Shown here: one piece after another, positions 1 to 12,236 of the stretch
Layout: every line of letters starts with the position of its first letter
Numbering within the stretch: the first letter of the stretch is position 1
DNA from: Malachius bipustulatus
Taxonomy: Eukaryota; Arthropoda; Insecta; Coleoptera; Melyridae
Length of the DNA: 64,000 nt
Direction of reading: 5' to 3'
Assembly: GCA_910589415.1 (NCBI GenBank)
Contig: OU342630.1
Coordinates: forward strand, 4,650,001 to 4,714,000
Made by a program: the position numbers and the translations under genes
The notes under the pieces: generated by a model
The model's database searches: none
The model's input: only the letters and a program-made list of their open reading frames with translations
What the model was told of the DNA's origin: nothing

Positions 1-727
1 GTCAACTTTCGGTATTTCCGGAAGTGCGACCATCTTGAAAATATTTTAATTGCATTTCGCATAGTCACTTATGTCTGGAAATTTTTTTTTGAAACTGTAG
101 GATCAATATTTCCCAAGATATGGCCGCTGTTCATTCTTAGATGCCCACCCGGTACATACAAGAGGAATTGTTCCGATTTTTCGTCACAAAAGCAGTAAGA
201 CTATTTTTTATATTATTTTCGTACCAATTCTATTGCGGCAATCCACCAATAATAATTATTACCTACCTCTTTTATTCAATTTTATAAAAATATTTTAAGG
301 ATTATCGCTTTCCTTTAGCAGCGAATACAAAAAAATATCTGCGAATTTTCTTCATTCCTAAAGAACGAGAGGCATAGAGAAGGGCAGCATATTTACGCTG
401 TTTCCGGTCACATAATTTTTCATTGTTTGCGCGGGATGGAAGACATATCGGCCGTATAAATACGTCGGCAGGCCTGTCTACATAACGCCCAACGGGATTT
501 ATCGATATCAATGGAAATTCGATTGTACAACAACAGATTCCTCACCTAGGATTTATGGTCCCGAATACGCTATATTTGGTGCTATTTCTATACTACTCCA
601 GCTTGCTATTCTGCGCCGCATGGGGAGTCCCCAGGCAAGGTGCCCGTTTGTCAAGTTCCCGCTTTATTGTGCACGGATTGTCGCTTATTTGATTTCCAGT
701 AAGGTGAAAAATATATACATGTTGTAT
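1..727. other. unassigned flank
   Basis: I see no convincing gene or repeat boundary here. It is the left flank of the giant-LTR element; its last four bases (GTAT, 724-727) are the target duplication of that element. Confidence 0.5.
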
Positions 728-1470
728 TGAAATGGATCGCACCTAGGTAGGATTATAAGGAAATTATTTCCTTCGCCTCATTAAATCAGCTCAAACCGAA
801 AAAGCAAATAGTGCGAGATTAGGTACGTAAATACCTGAAGGTAAAATTGTTAGAAAATTCAAACACAGCCACCCGCCGTTACATCAAGTAAACGATCCCG
901 CCAGCACATTAAATATTCATAAAACAAAATCGCTCCAGCTAGCCACAATTCAGTCCTTCGAGAAAGCGGCAACGGCGAGGGCAAACCTTTGCCAGATGTT
1001 AGGGCAGACACTGTCGGTCCGCGTGATGAAATAATAGGTGACCTACATACAAGAACGGATGGAAAGAAACAGACCGTGTGAAGGAATGTGAAATCAGAAT
1101 TTAAACAATAAGCCTTCGCAGAGACAATGGTATCTCGTGGGATATCATACCTACGATAATTAAAATTACACCAATCGAGAGGGCGAATTAATAAACCCCA
1201 ATAGCCGAAAATTCGCTGCGGTACCTAAACGGCCAGTAAAGGAAAACGCGAAGTGAAAGTTAAGTCGGTGTAATTATAATAACTAGACACAATGAGAAGT
1301 ACCTAAACGCGTCGGCCGATTTGAAGGAAAATTTAGATAGTGCAGGTTTAGGAAAATTCAGTGAGATAGCCGCGAGGCCAAATCGCTAAGTCCAGTAATT
1401 AGGAAAATACGATTAAGGACTAAATCACGATGCATTGTTGCGTGATGTTTAGAAGGCGGGCCGCGGCATC

Positions 1471-1478
1471 TATAAAAG
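1471..1478 (+). promoter_or_regulatory. TATA box in 5' LTR of D
   Basis: TATAAAAG lies after a GC-rich stretch and is followed about 30 bp later by a plausible start region near 1500. This is the expected U3/R layout and puts the array of spaced motifs just downstream of the start site. The start position is inferred from spacing only. Confidence 0.6.
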
Positions 1479-1556
1479 CAAACGCCTTGCTGCTGCTCGA
1501 GACAGATGAAGATCAGCTTCCGAGCAGGTCGCATCTGACTCCTTAACCCTTTAGTC

Positions 1557-1915
1557 GTTGTCCAGAGATGACATATGTGAACTCCAGATAACGACTCCTT
1601 CTTAACCAGCAGTTCGGCCAGAGATGACTTATGTGAACTCCAGCCGAATTGTCCTTCTTCAACCTGAGAATTTCCATTGAAAATTTAGTTAGGGTCAAAT
1701 CGCACCCGAACAAACTTCTAATCACAATTCTTAACCAACAACTCGGCCAGAGATGACTTATGTGAACTCCAGCCGAATTGTCCTTGTTCAGCCCGAGAAT
1801 TTCAATTTCCTAATTAGTTAGGATTAAATAGCACCCAAACAAACTTCTAATCACAATTCTTACCCAGTGATTCGGCCAGAGATGACTTATGTGAACTCCA
1901 GCCGAATTGTCCTTC
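1557..1915 (+). repeat. four-copy spaced motif array in 5' LTR of D
   Basis: CAGAGATGAC followed by TATGTGAACTCCAG recurs at about 1563, 1619, 1748 and 1877. The last two intervals are both 129 bp. The last three copies are flanked by an inverted pair, TTCGGC before and GCCGAA after. The identical array is in the other LTR at +3955. A transcription-factor or insulator binding array is possible but not shown. Confidence 0.75.
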
Positions 1916-3394
1916 CTAAATCCAGGAAAAACCCCTTAAGAAATTAATTAGGGCAGATATCATTGCAACCACATTTTCAACAACGTAAAACAATCAAACA
2001 GATTCGGCAAATCCACGAGCGCAGAGCCCATTTTAAATCAAGAAAAATAATCAGTTAGGAATTAGGCGGCATCAGCAGTAAATACCTAGTAGGTACCTAC
2101 TCAAACAAGAGTCCGCGGCCGGAAGCAATTACTCATCAACAAATAATTTATAAATAGGAAATCGAGATAGAGCTAGGAGAGAAAACAGACCCAGGTTAGG
2201 AATAAATAATTTATAAACAAAACGGCCCATGATTCAATCATCCTATTCTTCGAAGAGTCCGAGTTTTTATTTAGCGCAGATGGTTAGGCAGGAAGCAGTT
2301 CCTTTAAAATACGATTTAGAAAGTGAAAGGAGTTTCTCGCCATTATATGACACCATAAATAAAGATCACATAGCAGAGCACCCCCGGTTAGCACAATTCT
2401 AGATAGAACAAGGCAGCGTTGTCAGATGTAGCCTCTGCTAATTCGCAAATATTATCAGGAAATACTAATTCCATTACAAGACACCATTAGGAGTTAGGAG
2501 TAGGTAATCGATTAATACCCGGGGGAGGGATTCACCTCGATGTCCAGGTGAAGACCTCCGTTGTACCGGAAAGTGGAAATCATAGAGCGCAACAGGGCAA
2601 AAGCACCCTCAGAGTAGGATAGAGAAACGAAGTAAACCAAAGCAAGGTTGTCAGGTGTAATAACCGCCCTCACCTATCAGGCAATCCAATAACCAAAATA
2701 AAGCTAGGATAGGCAAATCAGCAAATAGAGAATCAAAATCACCAAAATTAGAACGGCCTCGAGAATGGGTAAAGCCAATTTAGATTCAACAACCGCATTG
2801 ATCATTATAAGGTCGTTTTTCCGAATCTCTTCTAACCAGATTTTATACACACCTGAATCTTATGTGACAAATGTTATTATTATGTTCTCATCATACTATC
2901 TACGCTCTTTGGGGTGATAGGCCGACGTACTCGTGTTACTGGCGGACCGGTGTGTTGGTGCCGATACAAAAGATTAAGTAATTTGTCTGTAAACAAGCCT
3001 AAACACGAATGATAAACAAAAGTCCAGCATTTTCAATCATTAACTAGATTAATGGTTAAAGAGTCGTGGTCTGTAGTGTGGTCAGCTAATAATCACGTTG
3101 AGGAACAAAGATTTTCGAACGGAGCCAACATGCTCTGGGAAATAAATTAAGGTGTGTAGAAAAATCTACAATAATACAGTTGATTAAGGTTTCAATCCGA
3201 TAAGTACTCGAATGACGAGTAAGGTAAATCACCAGGTATAACAGTGACAAATGCCTAAGGGCAAGGTAACATATGTGACATAAAGGTCGCCTGACGAGGC
3301 AGCATCGACGGGTGCAATAAAAGGTAGAACAAGACAAATAACAACAAGGTATACAAAGTGATAACTAAATACAGTACCACCCAGGTTATGAATT

Positions 3395-3505
3395 AAATAA
3401 ACAGAGGCGAAATAATTCCCTCTCCCAGTAAAAATAAACGGAGGCGAAATAATTCCCTCTTCCAGTAAAAATAAACGGAGGTGAAATAATTCACACTCCT
3501 AGGTA
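3395..3505 (+). repeat. 37 bp tandem repeat, three units, in 5' LTR of D
   Basis: Units begin AAATAAAC and contain GGAGGCGAAATAATTC; starts are at 3395, 3432 and 3469. The same array recurs at 7350-7460 in the 3' LTR. Confidence 0.8.
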
Positions 3506-4529
3506 AATCAACTGTGCAAATAAAATCATTAAATAAAAGAGAGTCGGAATGAACGATTTTATAAAAGATGCAAGTCAGCATTCAGGAGAAGTGGCAACCC
3601 CGTACTCGACTGAGCCTCGCATCTCAAACTGTCCGAATTCCCGTAACAGAACACGAACCGCTGTAGCTCGGTAGCCGAACTGCCGCCAACCGTCTTGGCG
3701 CGATATTTAACCTTAACCCGAGTCAAATCCACAGGCGACTCAGCTAGACATACAGGATGATTCTCCCGGTTGAAAATACATGCTAATTTCGTACGAGAAA
3801 TTGAATAGCAAATCATTCAGACATTTCCGCAATATCCCGGATCGTCTGAAAAACCAAAATGGTTGTATTCTTTAATTAATTCAAGCCGTTGCTTGAAGTG
3901 AGATCAAAGAAACTAGAAAAAGAAAATTAGGCAAGGAAAATCGTTGAATAGTTAAACACACGGACATTTCCGCATATACCGGATAGTCTGTAACCGAAAC
4001 AAAAGCGAAAACGAAATAATAAGACATTCCCGCAATATACCGGGTAGTCTGTAAACGAAACAACAATAAAAAGAAAGCACAGGTGTGTAAAAGAGTGGAA
4101 TCCGAAATGGATTATAGTTTGAAAGATGGATGAAAGGGATCCCTCTTCGCTTTCCATTTTTTTGTACTCTCTATGCAAAATCACAGCCCATCTCGCCCTT
4201 CATCACTTTACACCCTTGCAAACGAATTCTCTCGCTCATCACTCGCTTTTAAAACCTCTGATAGAAAGCCAACAGTTAACAACGAGTCCCAGTTAAATTC
4301 CCCGCTTTTCCGACAAAAGAAAAATCCCAGTAGGTTCTTTGCGCATCCGTTTCGGTCATAGTAATCCTGGCATACCTCAATCAAAGAGCAGGGGTGACTA
4401 CGGTAAAAACTAGGTAAACACAACGTAGGAAAACACAGCGGTCCTATTAGGAGAAACTCGGAAAACTAGACGATCACACACGGGGGCTTTTCGCTAAAGA
4501 TCCTGCGACCCGGGTTCTCTCCGTTACAT

Positions 4530-4547
4530 TGGTGCCGTGACCAGGAT
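4530..4547 (+). other. primer-binding site of D, tRNA-His type
   Basis: TGGTGCCGTGACCAGGAT begins one base after the 5' LTR. It is complementary to a tRNA 3' end of the form TCACGGC + A + CCA, which fits the acceptor stem of eukaryotic tRNA-His. The tRNA assignment is from memory of that acceptor stem. Confidence 0.7.
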
Positions 4548-4666
4548 TGGGGGCTAATACGCGGGAATAAATTGGCCAAGAAGGAAAACCCAAAACCAAA
4601 AACACGAAAACCAAGTAGGAGAGTTAGGGGGCGTCTTCCGTCTACCAGGGTACCCTCTGATAGCCT

Positions 4667-4682
4667 GAAGACGAGGGGGCGG
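4667..4682 (+). other. polypurine tract of D
   Basis: A G-rich stretch (GAAGACGAGGGGGCGG) ends directly at the TG of the 3' LTR, where plus-strand priming would occur. Confidence 0.7.
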
Positions 4683-7600
4683 TGAAATGGATCGCACCTA
4701 GGTAGGATTATAAGGAAATTATTTCCTTCGCCTCATTAAATCAGCTCAAACCGAAAAAGCAAATAGTGCGAGATTAGGTACGTAAATACCTGAAGGTAAA
4801 ATTGTTAGAAAATTCAAACACAGCCACCCGCCGTTACATCAAGTAAACGATCCCGCCAGCACATTAAATATTCATAAAACAAAATCGCTCCAGCTAGCCA
4901 CAATTCAGTCCTTCGAGAAAGCGGCAACGGCGAGGGCAAACCTTTGCCAGATGTTAGGGCAGACACTGTCGGTCCGCGTGATGAAATAATAGGTGACCTA
5001 CATACAAGAACGGATGGAAAGAAACAGACCGTGTGAAGGAATGTGAAATCAGAATTTAAACAATAAGCCTTCGCAGAGACAATGGTATCTCGTGGGATAT
5101 CATACCTACGATAATTAAAATTACACCAATCGAGAGGGCGAATTAATAAACCCCAATAGCCGAAAATTCGCTGCGGTACCTAAACGGCCAGTAAAGGAAA
5201 ACGCGAAGTGAAAGTTAAGTCGGTGTAATTATAATAACTAGACACAATGAGAAGTACCTAAACGCGTCGGCCGATTTGAAGGAAAATTTAGATAGTGCAG
5301 GTTTAGGAAAATTCAGTGAGATAGCCGCGAGGCCAAATCGCTAAGTCCAGTAATTAGGAAAATACGATTAAGGACTAAATCACGATGCATTGTTGCGTGA
5401 TGTTTAGAAGGCGGGCCGCGGCATCTATAAAAGCAAACGCCTTGCTGCTGCTCGAGACAGATGAAGATCAGCTTCCGAGCAGGTCGCATCTGACTCCTTA
5501 ACCCTTTAGTCGTTGTCCAGAGATGACATATGTGAACTCCAGATAACGACTCCTTCTTAACCAGCAGTTCGGCCAGAGATGACTTATGTGAACTCCAGCC
5601 GAATTGTCCTTCTTCAACCTGAGAATTTCCATTGAAAATTTAGTTAGGGTCAAATCGCACCCGAACAAACTTCTAATCACAATTCTTAACCAACAACTCG
5701 GCCAGAGATGACTTATGTGAACTCCAGCCGAATTGTCCTTGTTCAGCCCGAGAATTTCAATTTCCTAATTAGTTAGGATTAAATAGCACCCAAACAAACT
5801 TCTAATCACAATTCTTACCCAGTGATTCGGCCAGAGATGACTTATGTGAACTCCAGCCGAATTGTCCTTCCTAAATCCAGGAAAAACCCCTTAAGAAATT
5901 AATTAGGGCAGATATCATTGCAACCACATTTTCAACAACGTAAAACAATCAAACAGATTCGGCAAATCCACGAGCGCAGAGCCCATTTTAAATCAAGAAA
6001 AATAATCAGTTAGGAATTAGGCGGCATCAGCAGTAAATACCTAGTAGGTACCTACTCAAACAAGAGTCCGCGGCCGGAAGCAATTACTCATCAACAAATA
6101 ATTTATAAATAGGAAATCGAGATAGAGCTAGGAGAGAAAACAGACCCAGGTTAGGAATAAATAATTTATAAACAAAACGGCCCATGATTCAATCATCATA
6201 TTCTTCGAAGAGTCCGAGTTTTTATTTAGCGCAGATGGTTAGGCAGGAAGCAGTTCCTTTAAAATACGATTTAGAAAGTGAAAGGAGTTTCTCGCCATTA
6301 TATGACACCATAAATAAAGATCACATAGCAGAGCACCCCCGGTTAGCACAATTCTAGATAGAACAAGGCAGCGTTGTCAGATGTAGCCTCTGCTAATTCG
6401 CAAATATTATCAGGAAATACTAATTCCATTACAAGACACCATTAGGAGTTAGGAGTAGGTAATCGATTAATACCCGGGGGAGGGATTCACCTCGATGTCC
6501 AGGTGAAGACCTCCGTTGTACCGGAAAGTGGAAATCATAGAGCGCAACAGGGCAAAAGCACCCTCAGAGTAGGATAGAGAAACGAAGTAAACCAAAGCAA
6601 GGTTGTCAGGTGTAATAACCGCCCTCACCTATCAGGCAATCCAATAACCAAAATAAAGCTAGGATAGGCAAATCAGCAAATAGAGAATCAAAATCACCAA
6701 AATTAGAACGGCCTCGAGAATGGGTAAAGCCAATTTAGATTCAACAACCGCATTGATCATTATAAGGTCGTTTTTCCGAATCTCTTCTAACCAGATTTTA
6801 TACACACCTGAATCTTATGTGACAAATGTTATTATTATGTTCTCATCATACTATCTACGCTCTTTGGGGTGATAGGCCGACGTACTCGTGTTACTGGCGG
6901 ACCGGTGTGTTGGTGCCGATACAAAAGATTAAGTAATTTGTCTGTAAACAAGCCTAAACACGAATGATAAACAAAAGTCCAGCATTTTCAATCATTAACT
7001 AGATTAATGGTTAAAGAGTCGTGGTCTGTAGTGTGGTCAGCTAATAATCACGTTGAGGAACAAAGATTTTCGAACGGAGCCAACATGCTCTGGGAAATAA
7101 ATTAAGGTGTGTAGAAAAATCTACAATAATACAGTTGATTAAGGTTTCAATCCGATAAGTACTCGAATGACGAGTAAGGTAAATCACCAGGTATAACAGT
7201 GACAAATGCCTAAGGGCAAGGTAACATATGTGACATAAAGGTCGCCTGACGAGGCAGCATCGACGGGTGCAATAAAAGGTAGAACAAGACAAATAACAAC
7301 AAGGTATACAAAGTGATAACTAAATACAGTACCACCCAGGTTATGAATTAAATAAACAGAGGCGAAATAATTCCCTCTCCCAGTAAAAATAAACGGAGGC
7401 GAAATAATTCCCTCTTCCAGTAAAAATAAACGGAGGTGAAATAATTCACACTCCTAGGTAAATCAACTGTGCAAATAAAATCATTAAATAAAAGAGAGTC
7501 GGAATGAACGATTTTATAAAAGATGCAAGTCAGCATTCAGGAGAAGTGGCAACCCCGTACTCGACTGAGCCTCGCATCTCAAACTGTCCGAATTCCCGTA

Positions 7601-8483
7601 ACAGAACACGAACCGCTGTAGCTCGGTAGCCGAACTGCCGCCAACCGTCTTGGCGCGATATTTAACCTTAACCCGAGTCAAATCCACAGGCGACTCAGCT
7701 AGACATACAGGATGATTCTCCCGGTTGAAAATACATGCTAATTTCGTACGAGAAATTGAATAGCAAATCATTCAGACATTTCCGCAATATCCCGGATCGT
7801 CTGAAAAACCAAAATGGTTGTATTCTTTAATTAATTCAAGCCGTTGCTTGAAGTGAGATCAAAGAAACTAGAAAAAGAAAATTAGGCAAGGAAAATCGTT
7901 GAATAGTTAAACACACGGACATTTCCGCATATACCGGATAGTCTGTAACCGAAACAAAAGCGAAAACGAAATAATAAGACATTCCCGCAATATACCGGGT
8001 AGTCTGTAAACGAAACAACAATAAAAAGAAAGCACAGGTGTGTAAAAGAGTGGAATCCGAAATGGATTATAGTTTGAAAGATGGATGAAAGGGATCCCTC
8101 TTCGCTTTCCATTTTTTTGTACTCTCTATGCAAAATCACAGCCCATCTCGCCCTTCATCACTTTACACCCTTGCAAACGAATTCTCTCGCTCATCACTCG
8201 CTTTTAAAACCTCTGATAGAAAGCCAACAGTTAACAACGAGTCCCAGTTAAATTCCCCGCTTTTCCGACAAAAGAAAAATCCCAGTAGGTTCTTTGCGCA
8301 TCCGTTTCGGTCATAGTAATCCTGGCATACCTCAATCAAAGAGCAGGGGTGACTACGGTAAAAACTAGGTAAACACAACGTAGGAAAACACAGCGGTCCT
8401 ATTAGGAGAAACTCGGAAAACTAGACGATCACACACGGGGGCTTTTCGCTAAAGATCCTGCGACCCGGGTTCTCTCCGTTACA
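4683..8483 (+). repeat. 3' LTR of element D
   Basis: A near-identical copy of 728-4528 offset by 3955 bp. The TATA box falls at 5426-5433, the spaced motif array at about 5512-5870 and the 37 bp tandem units at 7350-7460. One substitution relative to the 5' LTR was seen at 6198. Confidence 0.9.
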
Positions 8484-9239
8484 GTATTACACATGTTGAA
8501 GCGACGACTCGCATGAAATATTGCTTTAAAGTTCAGCATGACGTACGACACGTTACGTAATTACGTAATTACTATTATTATACAATAGACACTAAAGTAA
8601 ATAAGCTTGTTGTCTCAATTTAACAAATTGGCGTTTTACATACAAGCGATTTTGTAGGCAGCGCTTACCTCTTCAGGAATATAACGGATGTCCTGTTAAT
8701 GTTAGTCACCGGTCGTATATTGGTAATATTGGTCCTAGCCTAGAGCCTCAATGTGAAAATTTTTAGGACATAAGTGGACAAGAGAAATTAAAAAATATAT
8801 ATTTTCAAGATAACCGCACTTTCGAAAATACAGGAAGTTGATACCTACTTGGTTCCTTTAAAGTGGACTCTCTACATAGAGTGATTCTTTTAAAATGCTC
8901 ATTAAAAAAATTCAACTTCTAGTTGATCTAGAAATCTGAAATTTGGTGTAGCATAGTGTGCCCAGACTAATGATGAACAGCATGTGGATCTCAGAATTCG
9001 TGAGAGATACAGAGTCGCTTAAATTAGCAAAAAGTTACGCAATTTAGTGGTCAAAGATATTCTTTTGAGAGAATCAGAAAATGCCGCTTACATCCGGAGA
9101 TACAAAAAAAAACGAAACCTTACGATTTATTTTTTATTTTTTCCTGAAGTTATTTGGAAAAAAAATATTATTTTTAAATTGGGTTTTAGGTTCATTGGCA
9201 TAGGTATTTGTGTAGTTGACATTAATTGAAAGTTTGACG
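8484..9239. other. unassigned spacer
   Basis: AT-rich sequence with no convincing gene. It begins with the GTAT target duplication of element D. Confidence 0.5.
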
Positions 9240-10450
9240 TTTCGGGACTGATTAGTCCCTTGATCACATTTAAATAATAAGAACGTACAAATAAAAATTA
9301 TAAAGTAAAATTAAAAATAGTTATTTATTATACAAGAGAAAAAAGTGATAGATTTTAGTGATAGCTAACATCGCACTTTTTTCTTGTGTGTAATATACAA
9401 TTTTTTTCTGCGAGAAGAAATATCAATGTTAGAATGTCGAAAAACGTAGTTAGATAACTGAAAATTATGTCGGAAAAATGATTTATGTAAAACTTGGATT
9501 TTCAAACTGTCTTTTATCGTAATTGACGTTGCCTGGGTAACGAAACGATTTAATTACATAAACGTCATATTAATGTAATTAAAATTGAAGACAGTTTTGC
9601 AAAGATTCTTGTTAGTTTTCAATGAGTGAATTTAATAATATGGATAGTGATTATTATGAAAATTCCCTTAATAATTGCCATTTGGATAATAAGGTAACTT
9701 TCCTTTACGTATTTGATATAAATTTAATGCTATCTGAGTGTTAATAGTAGCTATACCTAAGCCGCCATTTCGGGGAAAAAAGTACTCATTTTTTCCCCTG
9801 CTACTTAATCCATTTTTTTCCCCGATAAGATGCAGCTCATATAATGAGGCATTTTTCTACCTGTCAACGGGAAAAAAAGGTCAAACTTTTAGCCCGTCGC
9901 AGAAAAAATAAAATAATAAGGCATTTAGATTAGTCAAAATCTAAAAATGGTATATCATTGAATATAATTATTTATTTGAATTAATTGTTATTCTAGTATT
10001 GTTTTTGTTGTTTTGTTTTAGGTTGGTGTTTGTGTATTTTTTTTTTTCGTTTTTACGTGTATATTTTTTATACCTAATAACTGTAAATGATATTGTTTGG
10101 GAAGTGGTGTTATTTATGAATTGTTGGGAATAAACTTCAGGTTAACTTTTATTTATTCATTATTATTATTTGTTATTAATAAATAATATTTTTTGTAGGA
10201 GTACATAAGACGTCAAAAGCTATCCATCTGATATTACAAAAATTTTCAAAGTCGGCTAGATCCCACAGTTTTCGTTTTCCTTATGGCCACCATATTGTAG
10301 TTTTTATGTCGTTCTGTATGAAAATAATAATGAAAACCAAAAATTAATAAAATTAAAAAATAAATTTAAAAAATTTTCGTTATTTCTTCTTTAAAAAAGA
10401 CATTTTTTCAGACCGAATATTATTTAGTTTCAGACCGAATTTTTAATTGT
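9240..10450 (+). repeat. dispersed repeat, copy 1 (inverted partner at 29890-31010)
   Basis: Several blocks here are recognisable in reverse complement at 29890-31010: the ACACAAGAAAAA blocks around 9340-9420, the GTTGCCTGGGTAACGAAACG block near 9530, and the block around 10215-10310 containing AGCTATCCAT and TTATGGCCACCATA. The copies are clearly diverged. I see no coding capacity; an old non-autonomous transposon is the likeliest reading. Confidence 0.5.
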
Positions 10451-10839
10451 TACCATGGAACTTCCATTATTCAGAATATCTTAATGTCATATTTTTGAGA
10501 ATTTCTTTTCGAACTCTTTTTCAACTTTTTGTAATGAAGTCATGTAATTTTGCCTTCATTTTACAATAAGCAATAAATAGAAATAGGTTCAGTTTTATAA
10601 AAGTCGAATAATAATTATTTCCGATCAAATTAGTAAAATAAAATACGCATTAAATATTGCAGATACGAACGGTTGTTGTTATACTTCATAAAGTTTTGAG
10701 ATGTTTTATGCATTCGTGTATTTTCTTGGTACCTACGTAAATCGGGGCATTTTAGAGTCAATTCGTGAAAATAATCAGCCCAGAGGTAACGTAAAAACAC
10801 CGTTTCCCGTTTTTACTTTGCGATAGTGATCAAAAAACA
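10451..10839. other. unassigned AT-rich spacer
   Basis: Nothing recognisable apart from low-complexity A/T runs. Confidence 0.4.
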
Positions 10840-12213
10840 AGATAGGGAGAGTATAAATCTGGACACAATGAAACGATCGTTCTCTTTTCTTCACCGACGT
10901 TCCTCCGAGCAGCTCTTGCTTCGCCGACGTTTCGAGAAGCCGCTGTTAGTCCGCTCTTACTTCGCCGACGTTTCGGAAAGCCGCAACCCAGTTGTCTTTT
11001 ATTCGTCGACGTTTCTGCAAGCCATCGAACCCTCTAGTTGATCCAGACTTTCCGCTGTAAGCACTCTTGCTTCGCCGACTTTTCGGAAAGCCGTTGTTAG
11101 CTCTTTCTCCGACGACGTTTCCGTTAGCTGCAAGCCGTAGATCACTGAACCGTTCGAAGTAGAATAGAGTCCCGCTAATTGATAAAGACTGTGAATGAGA
11201 TTTTCCCCAGAGTAAGAAGACCCCTAGTGCGTTTCGTAGCCGCCAACAGCCCTAAACCGAGGTAGATACCCGCTTGAATTCACGTATAGCTTTCCGAATA
11301 TACCCTAGACCCGTTACCTTCCGCTTCCCGATCGCTTCCGATGCCCATCGCTGTCCTCGAAGGTCATAGAAAGGTCCCCTAGTACTTCTAGACGCAGGTT
11401 AAGCAGTAAAAGTGGTTCCCACTATGACTGGGTAGCTTAGGCCGGTGATTTGTCACGCACCTAGAATATTTCCTTCATAGTCAGCTCTCCCAGATTTCAC
11501 ACCACGCTCCCGAACCTTAGCCCGAGTAGTTAGGTAACCGTCTCCAACTTATAGTCACTCTCAGTCTCGAATTCAAATCACAATTTTATTTTAAACAGTT
11601 CTGTTAGACCAATCGTAATTTCTTCTGTACTTCAACCTCGCTCACTCTCACGTAACCGTTTCTTTCCCGGTAAAGGTTTTGTTCCTCATCGCAGCCCCTC
11701 AGAACATAAAGTCGCCCCGCACAGGTTATTTGGGTTAGTAAATTTTACATCTTAGTTTCCTTTTCATAAAGTTTCATTGTCATTTAATTTATTTTTTATA
11801 GAATTGCTATTTCTTTTGTGTAAATGAAACATTATTGTTAATTTCAAGTGAATTATTTTTGCCATTTTCCGAGGTAAGTCAATTATTATCCCCAATATTT
11901 CCTGCCGCTCATAATTATAATTTATTAAATAAATATTACGTACTCTGACATTCCTGAGCCAAACATGAATAAAAACCCCATTCATTTGTGCATACCATTG
12001 ATTTAACATTGCCCTAACTGAACGCCTCACCGTAAGTGTACATACATAAGGGGCTCATCATCCGTCGAGCTGCCAGAATTCACGGACCAGCCTCTTCTCC
12101 ATTGGAGCTACCATACGGACAAGGATACGATAAACGTATCAATCCATGTGACCTCAATTAATTGGGAATAAAATTAGCGAGAAGAATTCCCTGGGGGAGC
12201 ACACCTCCAGACA
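10840..12213 (+). repeat. probable degenerate LTR
   Basis: A TATA-like GTATAAAT (10851-10858) is followed by four or five degenerate copies of CTTCGCCGACGTTTCGG between about 10890 and 11130. The stretch ends CCAGACA at 12213, five bases before a primer-binding-site-like sequence, the same geometry as elements A, B and D here. The left boundary is not resolved and no partner LTR was found, so the extent is approximate. Confidence 0.4.
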
Positions 12214-12218
12214 AAAGC

Positions 12219-12236
12219 TGGCGCCCGAGCAACCCG
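12219..12236 (+). other. primer-binding-site-like sequence
   Basis: TGGCGCCCGAGCAACCCG begins five bases after the LTR-like end. The TGGCGCCCGA start is the hallmark of tRNA-primed LTR elements. A diverged copy with the same flanks lies on the minus strand at 19031-19046. Confidence 0.55.

Larger units (their letters stand above)
728..4528 (+). repeat. 5' LTR of element D
   Basis: The LTR starts TGAAATGG and ends CCGTTACA. It carries a TATA box near its middle, a spaced array of a roughly 23 bp motif (1563-1900), three 37 bp tandem units (3395-3505) and three dispersed copies of a motif resembling GACATTTCCGC (about 3819, 3963, 4023). The short reading frames inside have no recognisable domain, and I regard them as chance. 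Confidence 0.9.
728..8483 (+). mobile_element. LTR retrotransposon D with giant LTRs and a 154 bp interior
   Basis: Two 3801 bp direct repeats (728-4528 and 4683-8483) begin with TG and end with CA. They enclose only 4529-4682. A primer-binding site follows the left copy and a purine-rich tract precedes the right copy, so this is an LTR retrotransposon and not a segmental duplication. A 4 bp target duplication GTAT is present at 724-727 and 8484-8487. No gag, pol or env reading frame is present, so the element must depend on proteins from another element. I noticed one difference between the LTRs (C at 2243, A at 6198), which implies a very recent insertion. Confidence 0.9.

Noticed and set aside
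3559..4423. Several 60-85 codon frames inside the giant LTR, duplicated at +3955
   Set aside because: They appear twice only because the LTR is duplicated; the peptides show no domain and overlap on both strands.
728..8483. Tandem segmental duplication of a 3955 bp unit
   Set aside because: TG...CA ends, a primer site, a polypurine tract and a flanking GTAT duplication fit an LTR element better; an assembly artefact still needs long reads to exclude.
9230..9270. GACGTTTCGGGACT ... AGTCCC motif as a fourth hammerhead ribozyme
   Set aside because: It has a GAAAC-like and stem II-like part on the minus strand, but no CTGANGA core, so it does not meet the hammerhead pattern.
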